From: Rhyacichthys aspro
Taxonomy: Eukaryota; Chordata; Actinopteri; Gobiiformes; Rhyacichthyidae
Direction of reading: 5' to 3'
NCBI GenBank assembly: GCA_036850595.1
Contig: CM072158.1
Location: forward strand, 18,670,044-18,734,043
Length of the DNA: 64,000 nucleotides
Of this stretch, positions 23,451 to 37,270 are shown in pieces. Every line of letters starts with the position of its first letter. Within the stretch, counting starts at the first letter, position 1. The notes under the pieces are model-generated. The model had not been told where the DNA came from, ran no database searches, and was given only the letters and a program-made list of their open reading frames with translations. Made by a program: the position numbers and the translations under genes.

Positions 23451-26360
23451 CTTTATGAGTATTAAACTGAGACAAAACGTGTGCATTAAAGCCTGAACAG
23501 ATGTGTACAGTCTCAGGTCCTAAAGCCGCTCACCTCTGGGTCTATCTCTGCTCCATTGATTTCTCCTCTGTGACCTTGTCAATGTGATACAATGGGAATG
23601 ACCTCACCAGACTGGAGATAAGGCAGGAAGCGCTGACACCGAGACCCGGCGGGGATCAGCTGACTGGGGAATGGGACAAAGGCTGATGGTTGGTGGAAAA
23701 AATACACAACATAATACGATTCCAGATGTTACTGTGGCTCAATTAACCGTGTGGAGCTGTAGATGTTAAAACTGGGACTGTCTGCCACATTGGCTTTCTT
23801 CTATCTGATCTGGTCCGTGGAAGACAGGAAAAAAGAGTTTATATATATAGGTATCATGACCCTACAGAGGTGAAAAAATGTGGTGTTTTTTTGTTTTTTT
23901 TGTTTTTTTTGTTTTTGTTTTTTGCTGTCACAGAAAATCGAATACTTAATTTGTTTGTTGATTTATTTCCCATTAGCAACTGAGACAATTACACATACAA
24001 CATTCACAATCACAATGTAATAAGGAAGCATATTTATACATTTATATACTCAAAAGATACTCTGCTCTACATTACATTTGTTTTGAACAGAAATTCGCAG
24101 TTGCATAATCACATCCTGATGATACATAGCTCATTCATTAAATATCTACTGTATATACTCATGTATGAAAGGTACAGTTATTCTTGTATAGACATGAAAA
24201 GTCTTAACCTTTTACAGAAACATGTTGTGTTCACTCCAGAAACACAACATGAAAAAAGGAAAAAAAAAAGATGTACTGAGTTTTATAATTTTGATTAATT
24301 TGATTAATTTTACATTTAATGTTATAAATATTTGATAAATTTGTTTGCTTTAATCTAACGGTCCAGCAGGTTCAGTTCTTCATTTATGATCCTGCTGCGT
24401 TCCACAGGTGTTTGTGCAGTTGTGTTTAATGTGGATTCAACTGCACATAGAGCAATAGTTGCATGGTCCAAAATATATGGCAGATCATTTGTAAAAATAA
24501 GAAATAAAGTCATATGTTGTACAGTGTGACAGGATCCAAGGCAACCAATCTCTCACCTGCAATGTCTAAAATTTATATTACATAAAATACCCTTTTACAG
24601 CAGTCTCTGTCCTGTGATTGTCTCAATACCTAAAAGTCCTGGTCTTTAAGTCATTTTTACCTATTTTTACAGATGGCATATTTATCTGTTCTTGTTGCTG
24701 CAGTCATTTTATTTTCAATATAATAATCTTGACTCAGTCTTGGTCTTGTCTTAGTCTCCACACTCTGGTTTCTGACATGACTTGGACGTTCACTGCGGTC
24801 TTGTTTATTCTAAAATGTTGCCCCTTTGTTGATACATTTTTGGAACTTGTACTAACATACTGTCTTCAGATCCAGACCAAAGCAGACCATTCCCAGATGT
24901 GAGCTACAGCATGAGATAATGACGGTCAAAAGGCCTGAGGGGCTTTGTTGTATAATCACAGCGTGGCATTTTGAGTTGTGTGATGAGTATCCAGGATCAT
25001 GAAGAGCAAAACCCAGAGATGTCCTTGTGAATGTCCCCAGTGAGGGTCCAGCTGTTGTGGGCGCTGTGCACGGCGCTGCTGGACCTCTACATCTGCTCCG
25101 GTTCCTCACTGACACTCCCTCTGTGCACTGCTGCTTGATCTGCTCCAGGTTTAACTGTCTGTCTCACATCTGTCTGAAGTCATTTCCATAAACTCCTGGT
25201 TCATCCTCCTCTGCATCCTTTGAATATATTGTACATTAAAGTTGGACTTGGGCTGAGATCCAGAACCAAGGATCACACTCATTTACAGAATATCCTCCAT
25301 TTTTTTCTTAAATTGGGTACATTTGTAGCCATTGCTTGACACTATTACTCTCCACTCCAAATTCCATTGGGTCCATTTGGATTAGGATAGATTTTGTCCT
25401 TTTACAGGTTCTGAAAACAGGTGAGATTGGAAGTAAATCTGTTTAAAGACACAGACTGGTGAATGTACAAGAGGAAAACAATGTGGTGATGGGAATTGGG
25501 ACTTATCTGGAGACAATAGCCCAGTGTTCTTTATCAGTGAGAAGGTCACACTCACCTTGAGCAAGGTCGCTATCTGCAAAACCTCATGGGAGAGCATTAA
25601 AAACTAGGTCTATCTGATATACTATGATACACAAGTGCTATGTTGATTATTGTGATGACAGTAAGGTTTGCATTATTTAAATATCCCTGTAACAACTGGC
25701 CCTAGACAAGTTCCCCTGTGGTTGTTAAAGTCTGTGTGGCATTTTTGGACTCTGTGCTATATCTAACAGAGTTTGGAAATACTGTGTTCAAATAATCTAT
25801 TTGGCAGAACCAATATCCATCCACAAAGCCAGCAACACCTGACCTCACCTTCTTTGGCCTTTAAACAAGTGCAGGCTCAAGGCCATGACAAAAAAGGACG
25901 CCAGACAAACGAATATGCCATGTTTTATTTAAATTAAGGTTAACTAATAATTAAATGAGAATAATATGGAGTGTTTATGGTGTGTGTAGTGTTGTAAAAT
26001 GAAAAAACCTAAACTAAGAGATAAACATTAGCCAAAGTGTTGCTGTATAGGTGACAGCCTGAGAAGAAAGAGTGATCCGGCTGGAGGTGGGGTCCTAAAT
26101 AGACATCAGACCCTGACAGTTCACATTCAGTGCAAACACCCACGGCTCAACCTGTACATAGACATACAGAATGCAAACATCTTTATATATACAACCCACG
26201 AACACAGGAGGAAGGGGTTGTGACAAGGTAATTGAACTCTTGAACACAGTCCTGGTTTGCATTCAAGTTGCAGTTGCATTGCCAACCAAGTTAATGACAT
26301 TTTTCTATTTGGTAAAGATAAAAACCATGAGGCAGTTATTTTTTTATGCGGTTATTTTGA
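23451..26360. other. Non-coding DNA
   Basis: A GC-richer block at 23515-23700 might be a conserved element. A (GTTTTTT)n-like run lies at 23884-23925, and a TCTTGGTCTTG-type stretch at 24731-24810 resembles 11885-11930. No exon is supported. Confidence 0.45.
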
Positions 26361-26560
26361 CAGTTTAATCACAGCCTATATAGCTAATCAACAGCTTATT
26401 GTAATAGGAATCATCTTAAGACATGATCTAGGCTTTATAATTAAGTATTTTAATAGAGGAGAATGATGAAAAAGGAGCGCTCCCTTTGGCTGACACTGAA
26501 CAAAGAATCAAGAAAATAAACCAAGGAAGTGGTTTATTCATATTCAATAATAATAATGAG
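26361..26560 (+). repeat. Dispersed repeat family A, copy 2
   Basis: Same orientation and order as 2313-2510, with an identical 31-base core at 26415-26445, CAGTTTAATCAC upstream and AAGGAGCGCTC downstream. The core is far better conserved than its flanks. Confidence 0.55.
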
Positions 26561-29500
26561 AAGCCAACTTTGTTGTCACCCCAGAGAATATACCGGTATT
26601 TTGATGGGTCCTAATTAGAGATGGGAATTGATAAGACTTGATAAATATCAATGCCATTGATGATTATGCTTATTGATCCGATTTTTGATCGATTCTCTTA
26701 AAAAAGTAGTCCTATATTCTTTTCTAGCAACAAACAAAGTGTTTTTTAATTGTTTTTACACTTTCCCTGTTAAATAACTTAAACAATTGCAAATCATATA
26801 TAATGAGGAAGAAAAACTGAATAATAAATAAGACTTACTAAATAAAATAAATTCTGTAAACACAAGCACACATGTCTTCCTCCTAATATAGCATTAAAAC
26901 TATTCTATATTTAACAAATGGATGAAAGCCTAGATAACATTCACAAAACTGGTTTGCAATGAAATATGTTGAAATATGTACAAATGTGAGAAGAAACATG
27001 AACAATTCTAATTCTGCTTTCATCCTGACTGTGTCTGTCATTTTCTAAAATGAATATTGCAAGAATATAGAGTGTTTCTGTAGAATATGCCGGTTATTCA
27101 TAAGACGCTAATGATATTAATATTACATTACATTACATTCAACAGAGGTTACAGTGCTGCTGCTTGGCAAGTTGTGCGCCACAGATTGAAAACACAGCAT
27201 TTCTGTAATTGAGTAGCATGGGTAGATGTTTAAGCCTGTGTGTATTTGAACCCTTACACAAAGTAACAGCCCTGCAGTTAATGCAAACAGCATAACTTTC
27301 ATCTTGTAAAGTGAAATAAAGCCAAGCTTTTATCTCAGTTACACTAAAGTTGTCTCAAATTTAATTCCTTGCACTGTTATCCTGATCCTTAATATATTTT
27401 GTGCAAACACTAGTGATTTCAAGGGCCACACTGTAACACTGTTACCACCTGAAATGGGTTTATTTAACAAAAAGACCCCATTAATATTGCGAATCCCACC
27501 AACAGTGTTCTTTCCAATCCCATTAGAGAGGACAAGGCAGAGAACACTTCCTCATTATGCTTATCTCATTTCCAACATGCGGGGCTTGATTGATTGATTT
27601 GTAATTGCACAAACTGCTCTTTCTCTGCAGCCCCGTTTGTGTGTGTGTCTGTGTCCTGTCGCCTCAGCTGTAGCTCCTCTTATGACAATAATTCAATTCT
27701 TTACGGGCAAATTAATACTGTTAGCAGGAGCCTTACACATACAGGCAGCATCTGGTCGCTGATCTGAAATGTGATTGGCAGAGGGGTGCATGATGTAAGA
27801 CGAGCTGGGCGGGGCTTAACACTCTCCATCTGTTGGATTTTATTTACATGTGGTACGTACTTTATTAAACCGTTTCTGCCACGTTGACAGTCAAGTGCCC
27901 CATTTGTACATGGATCTATACCATTTAAAATAAATAAATAAAAACTGTGCACAATAGCAGTCATTCTATTTCTACACAGATTTGATGAAGCAAAAGGGGA
28001 AAAAAAACAAAAAGCACATGGCAAATTAGCATAACTATGTGGAAATGGATTCAATTTTTGATACACTATCTATCATCACAATAACATAACGATTCTGCAG
28101 ACATTCATTTAGACAATCTATCATGATATCTGTGAAAATGTGATGGAAAGCTAGCTCTAGTTTGTCTGTGGATTTTGTGCATCAGTTATTTTGATTACAG
28201 TGTCATTTTAAGGTCATGTATCTGAAACTGAAGGTTAGCTTTAGCAACACTAAATCCAGAGAGTGTTTTCTGGCCAACAGCTTCTTCTCAGTAAAATTGC
28301 AAGACTTTTTAAAGTGTTGTTTTACAGTGTTTTTATCCTCCCAACATCGGTAGCTCATTTAAACAAACAAACAAAATAATCTCAGGTTTCTTTTCATGTC
28401 TTTGTCATCCTTTTTTATGTACCGTTCTTATCATTTATCACATTTTTTATAGTTCAGTAATATTCTTAGGCCTTTTTTATGTACTTGTACTTGTTATTAT
28501 GCTTCATTTTACCCTGTTTTATCTTGGATTATACTGCTTATATTTATTTACTTAAAACTAGATCTTAATACTCACCTGGATTTGCAGTAATAAAAGTGAT
28601 GACACAGTAAATAAATAAATGTGTGTAATGATAAATAAACAGCACATTGCTTATACCAGAGGGCTGTTTCATTCATCCGTTGGTGTTTTTGGTATTATTT
28701 TGACTTCTTTTCCAGTTACTAGCCTACTCTTTCTGCACGTCCAATCATATCCTCTCTGTTCAATGTGAAGGTTCATTCCTATTGTATCATTTAAAAAAAA
28801 AAACAATTTGCTTTAGCCTATTTTCTGTGGGAGTCTGTTTCGTTTCCACCTTAAGGATCAATACAGTTTTGGGGATGGAGTTGAAAAATGTGTATTTACC
28901 TGCAACTTTACCAACTGATAAATTATGTAGTGTTTACCATCACGTCAATGATGATCAAAGAGTGTGGAGGAGAACAAAACAAGAGCAGAGAAATGCCAGA
29001 CAAATGTACAAATAATCAATAGTCTTTTCACTTCAATAAGAAAGAGAAAATCCTTCTCCAACAGTATGTTTTCAGAGTCGAGCTTTGATACAATACTTAG
29101 ACAAGTATAAATGTGTCCATGTTCAGTAAACATTTTTAAAACTTAAAAAAAAATCAACTGCACCAGTCAAATCCAATACAAAAACTTTACCGTAGAACCA
29201 GAGGCAGGTGGAAAGAGTCAGTGGTAGCATTGTCATTCATTCACTGTAGGGTTCAGTGATCAATATTTAAAATGAAGAAAGCAGAGAAGGAGCAGAGTCT
29301 GTCAGAATGTCACGTGAGTGTGACAAGACTCCATCATCCCTCTTCATTAAAAATAAAAGAAAGACTAGAAGAAATGTTGTGGTAACCTGGCAATGATAAG
29401 CAAATGATAAATCACTGCAGAATTATAGTTTATAGATTTCCATCTGCTGATCTGATGGCCACAGTTCGACAGTAGTTCTTCTGACTTCAGTTTGGTTGTT

Positions 29501-29689
29501 TATTAAGTCAGGTTTAACAACGACTACATTAGCTATAGCTTTAGCAAATGTACCTGAGCTATTGTTGAATGTTTTGTAACCACGCTAACCTTAGCACCTT
29601 AGCAACTTGCTGCTCAATGTACAAATAATAACCATTATAAATATTATAAATGGTGTTTGGTGCAATACACAAAATAAAATCAGGCCTTT
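26561..29689. other. Non-coding DNA
   Basis: An ATATC/GATAT-rich degenerate stretch occurs at 28060-28140. The 121-codon frame at 27701-28066 (minus) has no domain. Nothing else is recognised. Confidence 0.5.
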
Positions 29690-29935
29690 TAGTTGACATT
29701 TGATGCAGTTCCACACTTCACACTCACAATGTGAACAGATATGGTAGCCCTGCAGGGACAAGATGGTAACAATGATGGAACAAATACTTGTAGGTCTGAC
29801 GCTGATTTTACATGAAAAAAAATTAAAAAATACTGCAAATCTTGAGCAAGAACACTAAAAATGCTCAAGTATGAATGTGCTTCTCCTCCAGCAGTGCTCA
29901 GTTTGTCTTCTGTGAACATCTGTAGGAACATGATG
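29690..29935 (-). repeat. Dispersed repeat family C, copy 1
   Basis: Read on the minus strand it contains ACAAACTGAGCACTGCTGGA followed about 150 bp later by TGTCCCTGCAGGGCTACCAT. The same two blocks in the same order occur at 41590-41750 and 59811-59956. The spacing is similar but the middle has diverged. Class unknown. Confidence 0.6.
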
Positions 29936-32317
29936 TAAGGAAAATGTTTATTTTACCAATGGTAATTTAAATATCATTTTCTCCAAATGTGAAATAAATT
30001 AAATGTGATTATGCAGAACTGAAAACCAACTGACTGAATTTTTTTTTTTGTGCAACTTTATTCTACTTTATAAATACAAGATACAAGTATCACCATGGGG
30101 AGTGGGGAGTGGATGTTTGTTGGAGTTTCCCTCTTTTCCTTGCTTTCCTTTGCTTTTAAATAGGTTATAAATACATGCCTGTGTCCATTTTGCTTTCACT
30201 TTCGTATTAGCAGCAATTGCCAAATGGGCGTCAGCGTTTGAATAAACAACAATACAGGAAAAAATACAAATTCACTTACATTAAACAAAGAAACTTTATT
30301 AATATAACGAATAAAAATACACCATGCCATTGGCTGAAAAAAATGAAAATCTGCAAACTGTGATGTGGAACAAAGTAAAACAAAGTAAGCATAGACAGAG
30401 TATAAATTAATTTTTTTAGTGTTTCCTCTGGATGGTTCCACCTTCATCAGACAAAGTTTGCAGATTGCTTCATTAACGTTTGCAGGTTCCCAATTGGCAT
30501 TTGGTTTGAATCCAAAATATTGCCAAGTGCTTTCGTATTGCATTTTGAAAATAAATCTTCTGCCATTCTCTTTCTTCAGTTCGACTCACTCTCCTCATGT
30601 GATAAATCTGACTTCTGCTGCTGATCTGCAATGCGACTGCTTTTAGTTTTTAATTGTAGTGTCTGTTCTTTTCTAAACTAAATAATTTATTTACTTACTT
30701 AAATATAGTGATAAAAAAAGTAATATTAAAAAAAAAAAAAGCAAAATGGTGGGAGACAGTGCCACGGTGGGCAAGTGATTTAACTGGTGTTGAGACGAAT
30801 GAATCTATAAATGATTAAAAATGAATAAATTAATGATTAAGCTCTTTTATTTAAAAATATTCTTTTCAACCAAGATGCTACTTTTCCTGGTCACTATAAG
30901 TTGAAACATTAGCAAATCCATTCTAATTCAAAGCAGAAGCCAAGACTGTAAACGAGTCTACAGATGATGTAAACACTGTTTCAGCTGCTTTTTTCAAAAA
31001 TACATTTTCTACTATTCCAACACTCCATTAGCCTAATTTCTATTCCATATTTTAAATCAAAGTGTTTCCCTTACATGTTTTTGTTTGTTTTTCTCAGCGC
31101 TGAAACGAGGCCAGATGTTTATGGCTGGGCTCACATTCATATTCTCAGACACAGAGAATACTATTATGAATGTGAGAATATTCATAAAGCTGAGGATTTA
31201 GGGATCGAGTCCTGTCATGGAGTAATCAGAGCGATTCGGTGGAGACTCGGCGACAGAAGTTTCAAAGACGATGAAGAAAGTGGCTGTGATAATTACACTT
31301 GACTCGGGATATTAGCCGTAACGAGGTTGGAGAGACCACGCCGGCTTGTTTTTCATCTTTCCCCCCTTCATGCCCCTCCCGCTTACACCCCCACCCCCCA
31401 TCCCCGCTGCACTCTCCGCGACCCCCCAGGATCTTCAGGGGGGTGTGGTAGGGGGGCTCTACCAATGAGAGCTCTACGAGGGGCATTCCTTCCCAGAGAC
31501 AAGAAGCTCCAGGTCGGCTGCCATCCTTTTTTTTTATTCCCCCTCTCGCTGTCATACGGCTTAACACCAATCACATGCAGCGCGCCCATGATTCCGCATC
31601 ATGGAGTTCACCGAATTGGCAAAGCGCTCAGTGTGTGGTTCTTACATGGTTACTACCCCTGGGCACAACGGCTGCCTGCTCAAGCCATGTGCGCGCTCCG
31701 CTTTTCTCCGTGTTGGCACAATATTTCTATTGAGTTTCCACATCACAAACACAAATAACAGCAGAGTTCCCTCGAGTGCTTTAATCCCTCCAAAGGCTGG
31801 GATTTCAATGTTTGTTCCTGCTTTTTTACTTGAATTTTGGATATAACTGCATTTTAAGACTAGTGCAAAAGCTGTATGAATGAGTGGGTTGATTATTTGA
31901 CTGAGAAGTTGGAGAGATTAAAATAAAGACAGTGAGTAAAGGTTATCACAAACATACTTAGGGTTAAAATGCTGAAATTGTTAGAAAATGGACCTAGGTG
32001 AAAGTTGGTGAAAATTGCTTGAATTTTTGGGGGTAAAATGTTATGCTGGAATATACGTGGTTATGTAAGTGCATGTGTAAAATATACCACAATATGGATA
32101 TATATGATTAATAGTTAGCGTATACCAAACTATTGCTATGTCTGTAAGAGAAAATGTCAAATCCAACAATATTTCCATTATCAAATTGTCTTCTTTGTTG
32201 CTTGCACAGTGAAAAAACCCTGAAATAACAATCTACAGATGGACTCCCAGAAAAATGATCCTGTTCAAACTAACTATGACCAAAAAAAAAAAAAAAAGGT
32301 ATATGTAAGAAGTAGAG
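29936..32317. other. Non-coding DNA with two GC-richer blocks
   Basis: The block 31095-31330 is less AT-rich and holds a 12-bp inverted repeat (arms 31130-31141 and 31165-31176). The adjoining 31330-31720 is GC- and CpG-richer, with pyrimidine runs. Both could be regulatory. The 143-codon frame at 31327-31758 is a by-product of the GC content. Confidence 0.4.
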
Positions 32318-32606
32318 AATTTCTAGTGTCTTTGTGTCCTTGGGCAAGACACTTCACCCACCTTGCCTCTAGTGTCTGTGGCTCTGGTGTGTGAATGTGA
32401 GTATGTTTGGTGGTGGTCAGAGAGGCTGTAGCGCAATATGGCTGCAACATCTCTGTCAGTCTGCCCCAGGGCAGCTGTGGCTACAGAGGAAGTTTACCAC
32501 CATCAGTGTGTGACTGTGGAGTGAATGAATAATGGATCTAATTGTGAAGCACTCTGAGTGACCTGAGTGGAAAAAAAACGTCATATAAATCTAATTCATT
32601 ATTATT
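32318..32606 (+). mobile_element. SINE/L2-type retroposon fragment
   Basis: The phrase CCTTGGGCAAGACACTTCAC, a GCCCCAGGGCAGCTGTGGCT block, and a tail GAAGCACTCTGAGTGACC followed by ATATAAATCTAATTCATT make up a retroposon body that recurs widely in teleosts. An (ATT)n-like tail follows. No tRNA-type head is visible, so this copy is 5'-truncated. The exact family name is uncertain. Confidence 0.7.
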
Positions 32607-32645
32607 ATTAATAGTAGTAGTAGTAGTAATAATAATAATAATATA
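32600..32645. repeat. (ATT)n/(TAG)n/(TAA)n microsatellite
   Basis: A compound trinucleotide run directly after the retroposon tail, probably grown from the tail. Confidence 0.85.
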
Positions 32646-35600
32646 TTATAGGATCATAGATGGGCCACAGCTAAGGTCCAGTCACCACTGGGACGTCTAA
32701 TAGCAGTCAGATATCTGCAACAGTATCCACTCCCCCAGAGGAGAGTGGGACAGAAAACATCAGTTAACATCAAATCATCACATTATTGTGAAAAGAATTG
32801 ACTTACTATTTAGCATAAACCCTTTTCTATGTAAATAACATGAGCAGTGGACATATTTTGGACAGAACCTCAAAGTCCACCTGGAGGATCCTGTGTTATA
32901 CACTGGTGGTTTAAGGACCTGCACTTCCTCATCAAAGACTGTGATCAAAAACTGACATCTGGTTGTTGGGATTAAAATACTCATCGCTAAAGCCAGAAAA
33001 CTTTATTAAGCTTTATTTAAAATGCATGTGATCATTATACTGTAGATACAGAAATTACACAATTACAAAGTATATATTAGGTAAAGTAACACACACATAT
33101 GGCTTCATAGCTGGGCCAAAATACATAAAGATTATAGCTTGTTAGCATTCCTGCTTCATTTACTCATCATCAACAACACAGCAGCAACATACTTGAGTAG
33201 AACTGTTCATCAGTTGAATAATGACTCTTATTTATAACTCTTATTTATTAAGTACCCCTTTTCCCACTAACCGTTGATAACCTCTGTTTACCATCACTGC
33301 CTGAAATACTGTTCCAAATGGAAAACGCTGCATGTTTAATTCAAAGTCAGACCAAGGACTGCTGTGGTCAACACGACTTGTCTCATATTTCCAGACCACT
33401 CCAGGGGGAGCGTCAGTGTGAGGCTAAAGATATGTGCTGCTACTGGGCTATGGGTTTAATGCAATCAGCTCAACATAATATCAATATCAGTGTCACAGTG
33501 TGTCAGCGCAGGGAGCAGAGATTACATTATATTTATAGAGCCATTCAATTCCATTGCTCCAAATGATGTTTGTGCAACCCTAAGCAAATCTGTTGATGAC
33601 AAAGAAATCAGAGGTTGTACACTGGGAATTCATTTTATGGACCTCTTTTGTACACTGTTAAAAAAAAGGAATATTTATAGAGAAATCCTATCAAAACACG
33701 TCATTACCCATAAAGGACAAAACAGTATGTCACTTAATTACAGTAACACCAAAAACTTTTAAACTGTGATTTTTCACACGTACAAGAAAACACTGTAACC
33801 ATTAACCATTTAAACTGTTTGACTGTAACATAACTTTTTGCAACCTTTGACTTTTACTGAATGTCCAATCCCCAATCTGCTGGCTCCCTCAGCGTTAAGT
33901 CCATTGAAGCCTAGGCTGCACTCACTAAATGTGACATTATAAGTGACTTAACTGAAAACTTAACTTGGACAAATAAATCAGATTGAAACATTTATATATT
34001 AATATTATTATTTGTATTATTTATTTATAATTAATATAACAAACATTCACTTTAATTAAACTGAAAAATCTCTGTTCTAAGCTGCTGTTTCTCTCCTACT
34101 GCTGTTTTATGGGAAGAGAAGTGTAGGAAAAGGCCATGGAGATCCGTAGATGCATCCTGGGTATTTAAGCCAAACAGAGTACTCATCCTTTGGCAGCAGG
34201 TAATAACCTGGATTCCTCTAAAAAAAAATAAAAAAGGCATTCAATTTCCTGAATATTAACAAAGAGCAAAGATAATTTGATCACATTTTGTCCAGAGCTG
34301 GTCAAAATGACTCCTATAAATAAACTTTTCTGAGTCTATTATCCCTTTGATTACAACAGAGACTATTAAAAAAACTTACCTTTTGACATTTTTATTGATA
34401 GCCATTCATTTATTCTTATAATTAATAATCTGATAATTACACTTTTTACTCTTTTTAAGTTTGGGAAGAAAATCTGAATAAAATATGCTGATGGCACACT
34501 GGCAGTCAAAATGACCTCTGACAATCTTTCTAGTGTTAAAAAGAAATTACCATAAGATCAATTTATCAAGTAATAACTGAAAAGTTTACCTTAGTAGAAT
34601 TATCACAGCTTAACACAGTTGCATTATGTTGCCTATGAACATAACCCCTTTAATAATGAGGCCATATATTTTACAGTTTTTTTGTTTGTTTGGTTTTGTG
34701 TAGTTTTTTAATGTAAAACAGTAATATAGATATGATTATAGGAAACATAGGAACCCAGGCTTCCCACATTTAAGTCCAAACAATAAGGCGAGGAGGGTCT
34801 ATAAATAAATGGGTCAGAAGTACAAGCCTGTCTTATCTGGGCTCTTAATACCCACTGGACTTCACAGGAATGAAGAAAATCCAGGTCAGGAAATGGAGAA
34901 AGTGACTTATGTTGTTCATTTTTGGAATTGCAACACCTCCAGCACGAGGACAAAAAGTCAACGCGGGGGCAAGAGTACCGCCTTTCTCAACCCAAAGTGA
35001 CAAGGTTTGTATTGCACTGTCTAATGGCATATGCACCAAACACAGTGTTTTCTTAAGACTGGAAGAAAACATTAAATATTGGAGCATAACAAAAAAAACT
35101 TTTGATAATCCAGTTGTTTAAATTTTAAGTTTATGGATCAGATTTTATCATTTGACTATAATTTCGAATAATGCTGCTCTAAATAATAATACATCTTAAA
35201 GTTGTATCTTGTTTTATTCAGGCTATTTTATTGTTATCCTTTTTATTTATGTTATCTCCAGGGGCAGAAACAAGCAAAATGCCTGTATTCTATGTAATTT
35301 GCTATTATCTGTTAAATAATAAATATTTCTTCTATTAATTGGTAGTATAGACTTATGTTTTATGCAAGTAGATAGCTTATATGTTGCATTATTTTGCACA
35401 CTGTTGGGAACTCTATTAGATATCGTCTTGGCAGTCAATAATTTTATGTTAAGTATTTCATCACTAGCTACATATCTCATATTTTCTGAAACTGTCCCAA
35501 ACATGCAATGTGAAATTCAAAAAAATAAAAAGATAACACAAGGCTGGTTACAAACAAAAACTTAAAATAAAATATTGATGTTGATGTAAGAAAAGGAGGT

Positions 35601-35751
35601 AACAGAGACAGTGAATGAATAATAATGAAGCACCATATGAAGCAATGTCAAAAGAGATGACACTCCATAGAGCTTCCATGAAACAAGAGTAGAATATCAT
35701 CTGAAGAACCACAGCCCACTCTACATGTTTCCTCAAACACACCATGCTGAT
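32646..35751. other. Non-coding DNA
   Basis: AT-rich throughout, without recognised genes or repeat edges. Short frames at 33318-33762 and 34708-35121 show no domains. Confidence 0.5.
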
Positions 35752-35956
35752 GTTGCCACGGTAACAAGAAGCAACTTGTTCCAGTTTGCCAACTGGTGCT
35801 ACTGGTTGGTCAACTCACTGTTACCATGGTAACAGGAGCAGGTTGTTCTCGGTGCCAGTTGGTGTGATTTGCCATTCATCACATTAGTGCCATGGTAACA
35901 AGAGTATATTGCCAATTGGTGTAGTTGATTGAGCTACTCACTGTTACCATGGCAAC
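35752..35956. promoter_or_regulatory. Array of four RFX/X-box-like palindromes in degenerate tandem repeats
   Basis: Four sites fit the RFX consensus GTNRCC-N(0-3)-RGYAAC: GTTGCCACGGTAAC (35752-35765), GTTACCATGGTAAC (35820-35833), GTGCCATGGTAAC (35887-35899, one base shorter) and GTTACCATGGCAAC (35943-35956). Spacing is 68, 67 and 56 bp. The intervening DNA also shares a GCCAA-TGGTG block, so the array is a diverged tandem repeat. RFX factors bind such sites at ciliary and immune genes. No nearby exon is known, so function is inference. Confidence 0.55.
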
Positions 35957-36964
35957 AAAATCACAGTTGTTGGTTTTTGTTTTTTTTTGCCAGTTTGTTG
36001 TTTACTTATTCAATATTTCCATTTGTAAACAGCACATTTAGACATATTCATGTGATTCATCTCTGGAATATAAAAGTGTAAATAAGAAGAGAAGTTATGT
36101 TTTAACTACAACTACTACTAAATGTTTCCTCGCATCTTTATGGTTGTTTCCAAAAAGTTCACAGAAGTAAACAAACATGTTTTGAGACTGAGTTTTAATA
36201 TGTGCGGCTGAAGAAGATGAATGAGATTTATATTTGATGGTTGTATCTAAATGTGGAAACAAAAATAATGCTTAAATGGCAATATTTGATTTGATTGATT
36301 GATTTTCTCCAAACATTCTATAATTTCTGTAGAGGCACTCAGAATTACTTACAGCACCATCTATACACCTCATTTATGTTCCTCAAATGCTTCAGTAACA
36401 CCTTTTATTTGTCCTCCAACACAAAAGCAAAACAGTAAGGTAACACAAACTGAATTTTACAAGTGCTCTGTGAATAGCTCAGTGTGGAGTCTTGTTTTGT
36501 TTTGTTTTTACTTTTCCAGCGACAAAGAGCAGCAAATACATGGAGGGTCAAAGCGGGAACAAAGTGTGTTGAGTCTCTGTTAAACTATTTGGGGTCTTCC
36601 TCCTTAAACTTACTTCTGTGGTTACACTTACCCTAAGCCTTGAAGAAAATTTGTCACATTGACTATCCTCTGACACTGAGGCCATAGTTGGATGAAATGG
36701 ATATGGATATTATATACAAACATCATCTCAGGACCTCCAACAGTCTTTGCACCCTGACCCTTGACACCGACTGACTGTACATTTGTGGGAAACACTGGTT
36801 TACTGAATGATAAGTCACCAAAGAAGAAATGTGGAGAACATGAAAACCTACAGCAGTCCAACTCTCTCTGCACTGCACGTCTTTAGAATACAAAATATGT
36901 GAAGGTGTGAAATTGGGGGAGATTTCATGCTGAAAAGGAGCAGCCTTATTTCCTGAGTGTTTAA
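35957..36964. other. Non-coding DNA
   Basis: No gene or clear repeat is seen. Frames at 36299-36583 and 36628-36873 have no recognisable content. Confidence 0.5.
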
Positions 36965-37270
36965 CTTGTGTCAGAGTGTGGGCTTTAGCGAGGAATTACC
37001 GCTCAATCTCAGCGAGGGAGCGGGGAAATGGAGGAGCGTCGGGGCCGTCTGCGAGAACACAGCGGGGTTAATAGAAGCCACTTGTTTCCACATGCCGCAC
37101 ACACCGGTAATTGATGTGGCCTGTTTGCCTGTTCGTCGTATTGGAAATGTCACGCTCTAAACCGCAGCTAACCGTGAACGTCTGCACCAAGAGACCGGCG
37201 GCGTCCGGGGGCGCGGCAGGGACGGGCGGCGGGGGAACAGAGGCGCTAAGAGGCACCGACGGAGGTGTTT
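36965..37270. promoter_or_regulatory. Orphan CpG-rich block
   Basis: About 300 bp have dense CpG, especially near 37195-37230 (runs such as GGCGGCGTCCGGGGGCGCGG), in an AT-rich setting. No open frame with a domain, donor or TATA signal is visible. It could be an unannotated promoter or a deeply conserved regulatory island. This is inference from composition only. Confidence 0.4.

Noticed and set aside
27701..28066. 121-codon minus-strand open frame
   Set aside because: No domain, weak start context, no neighbouring exon signals.
31327..31758. 143-codon plus-strand open frame
   Set aside because: Pro/Arg/Ser-rich composition follows from local GC content; no domain or splice context.
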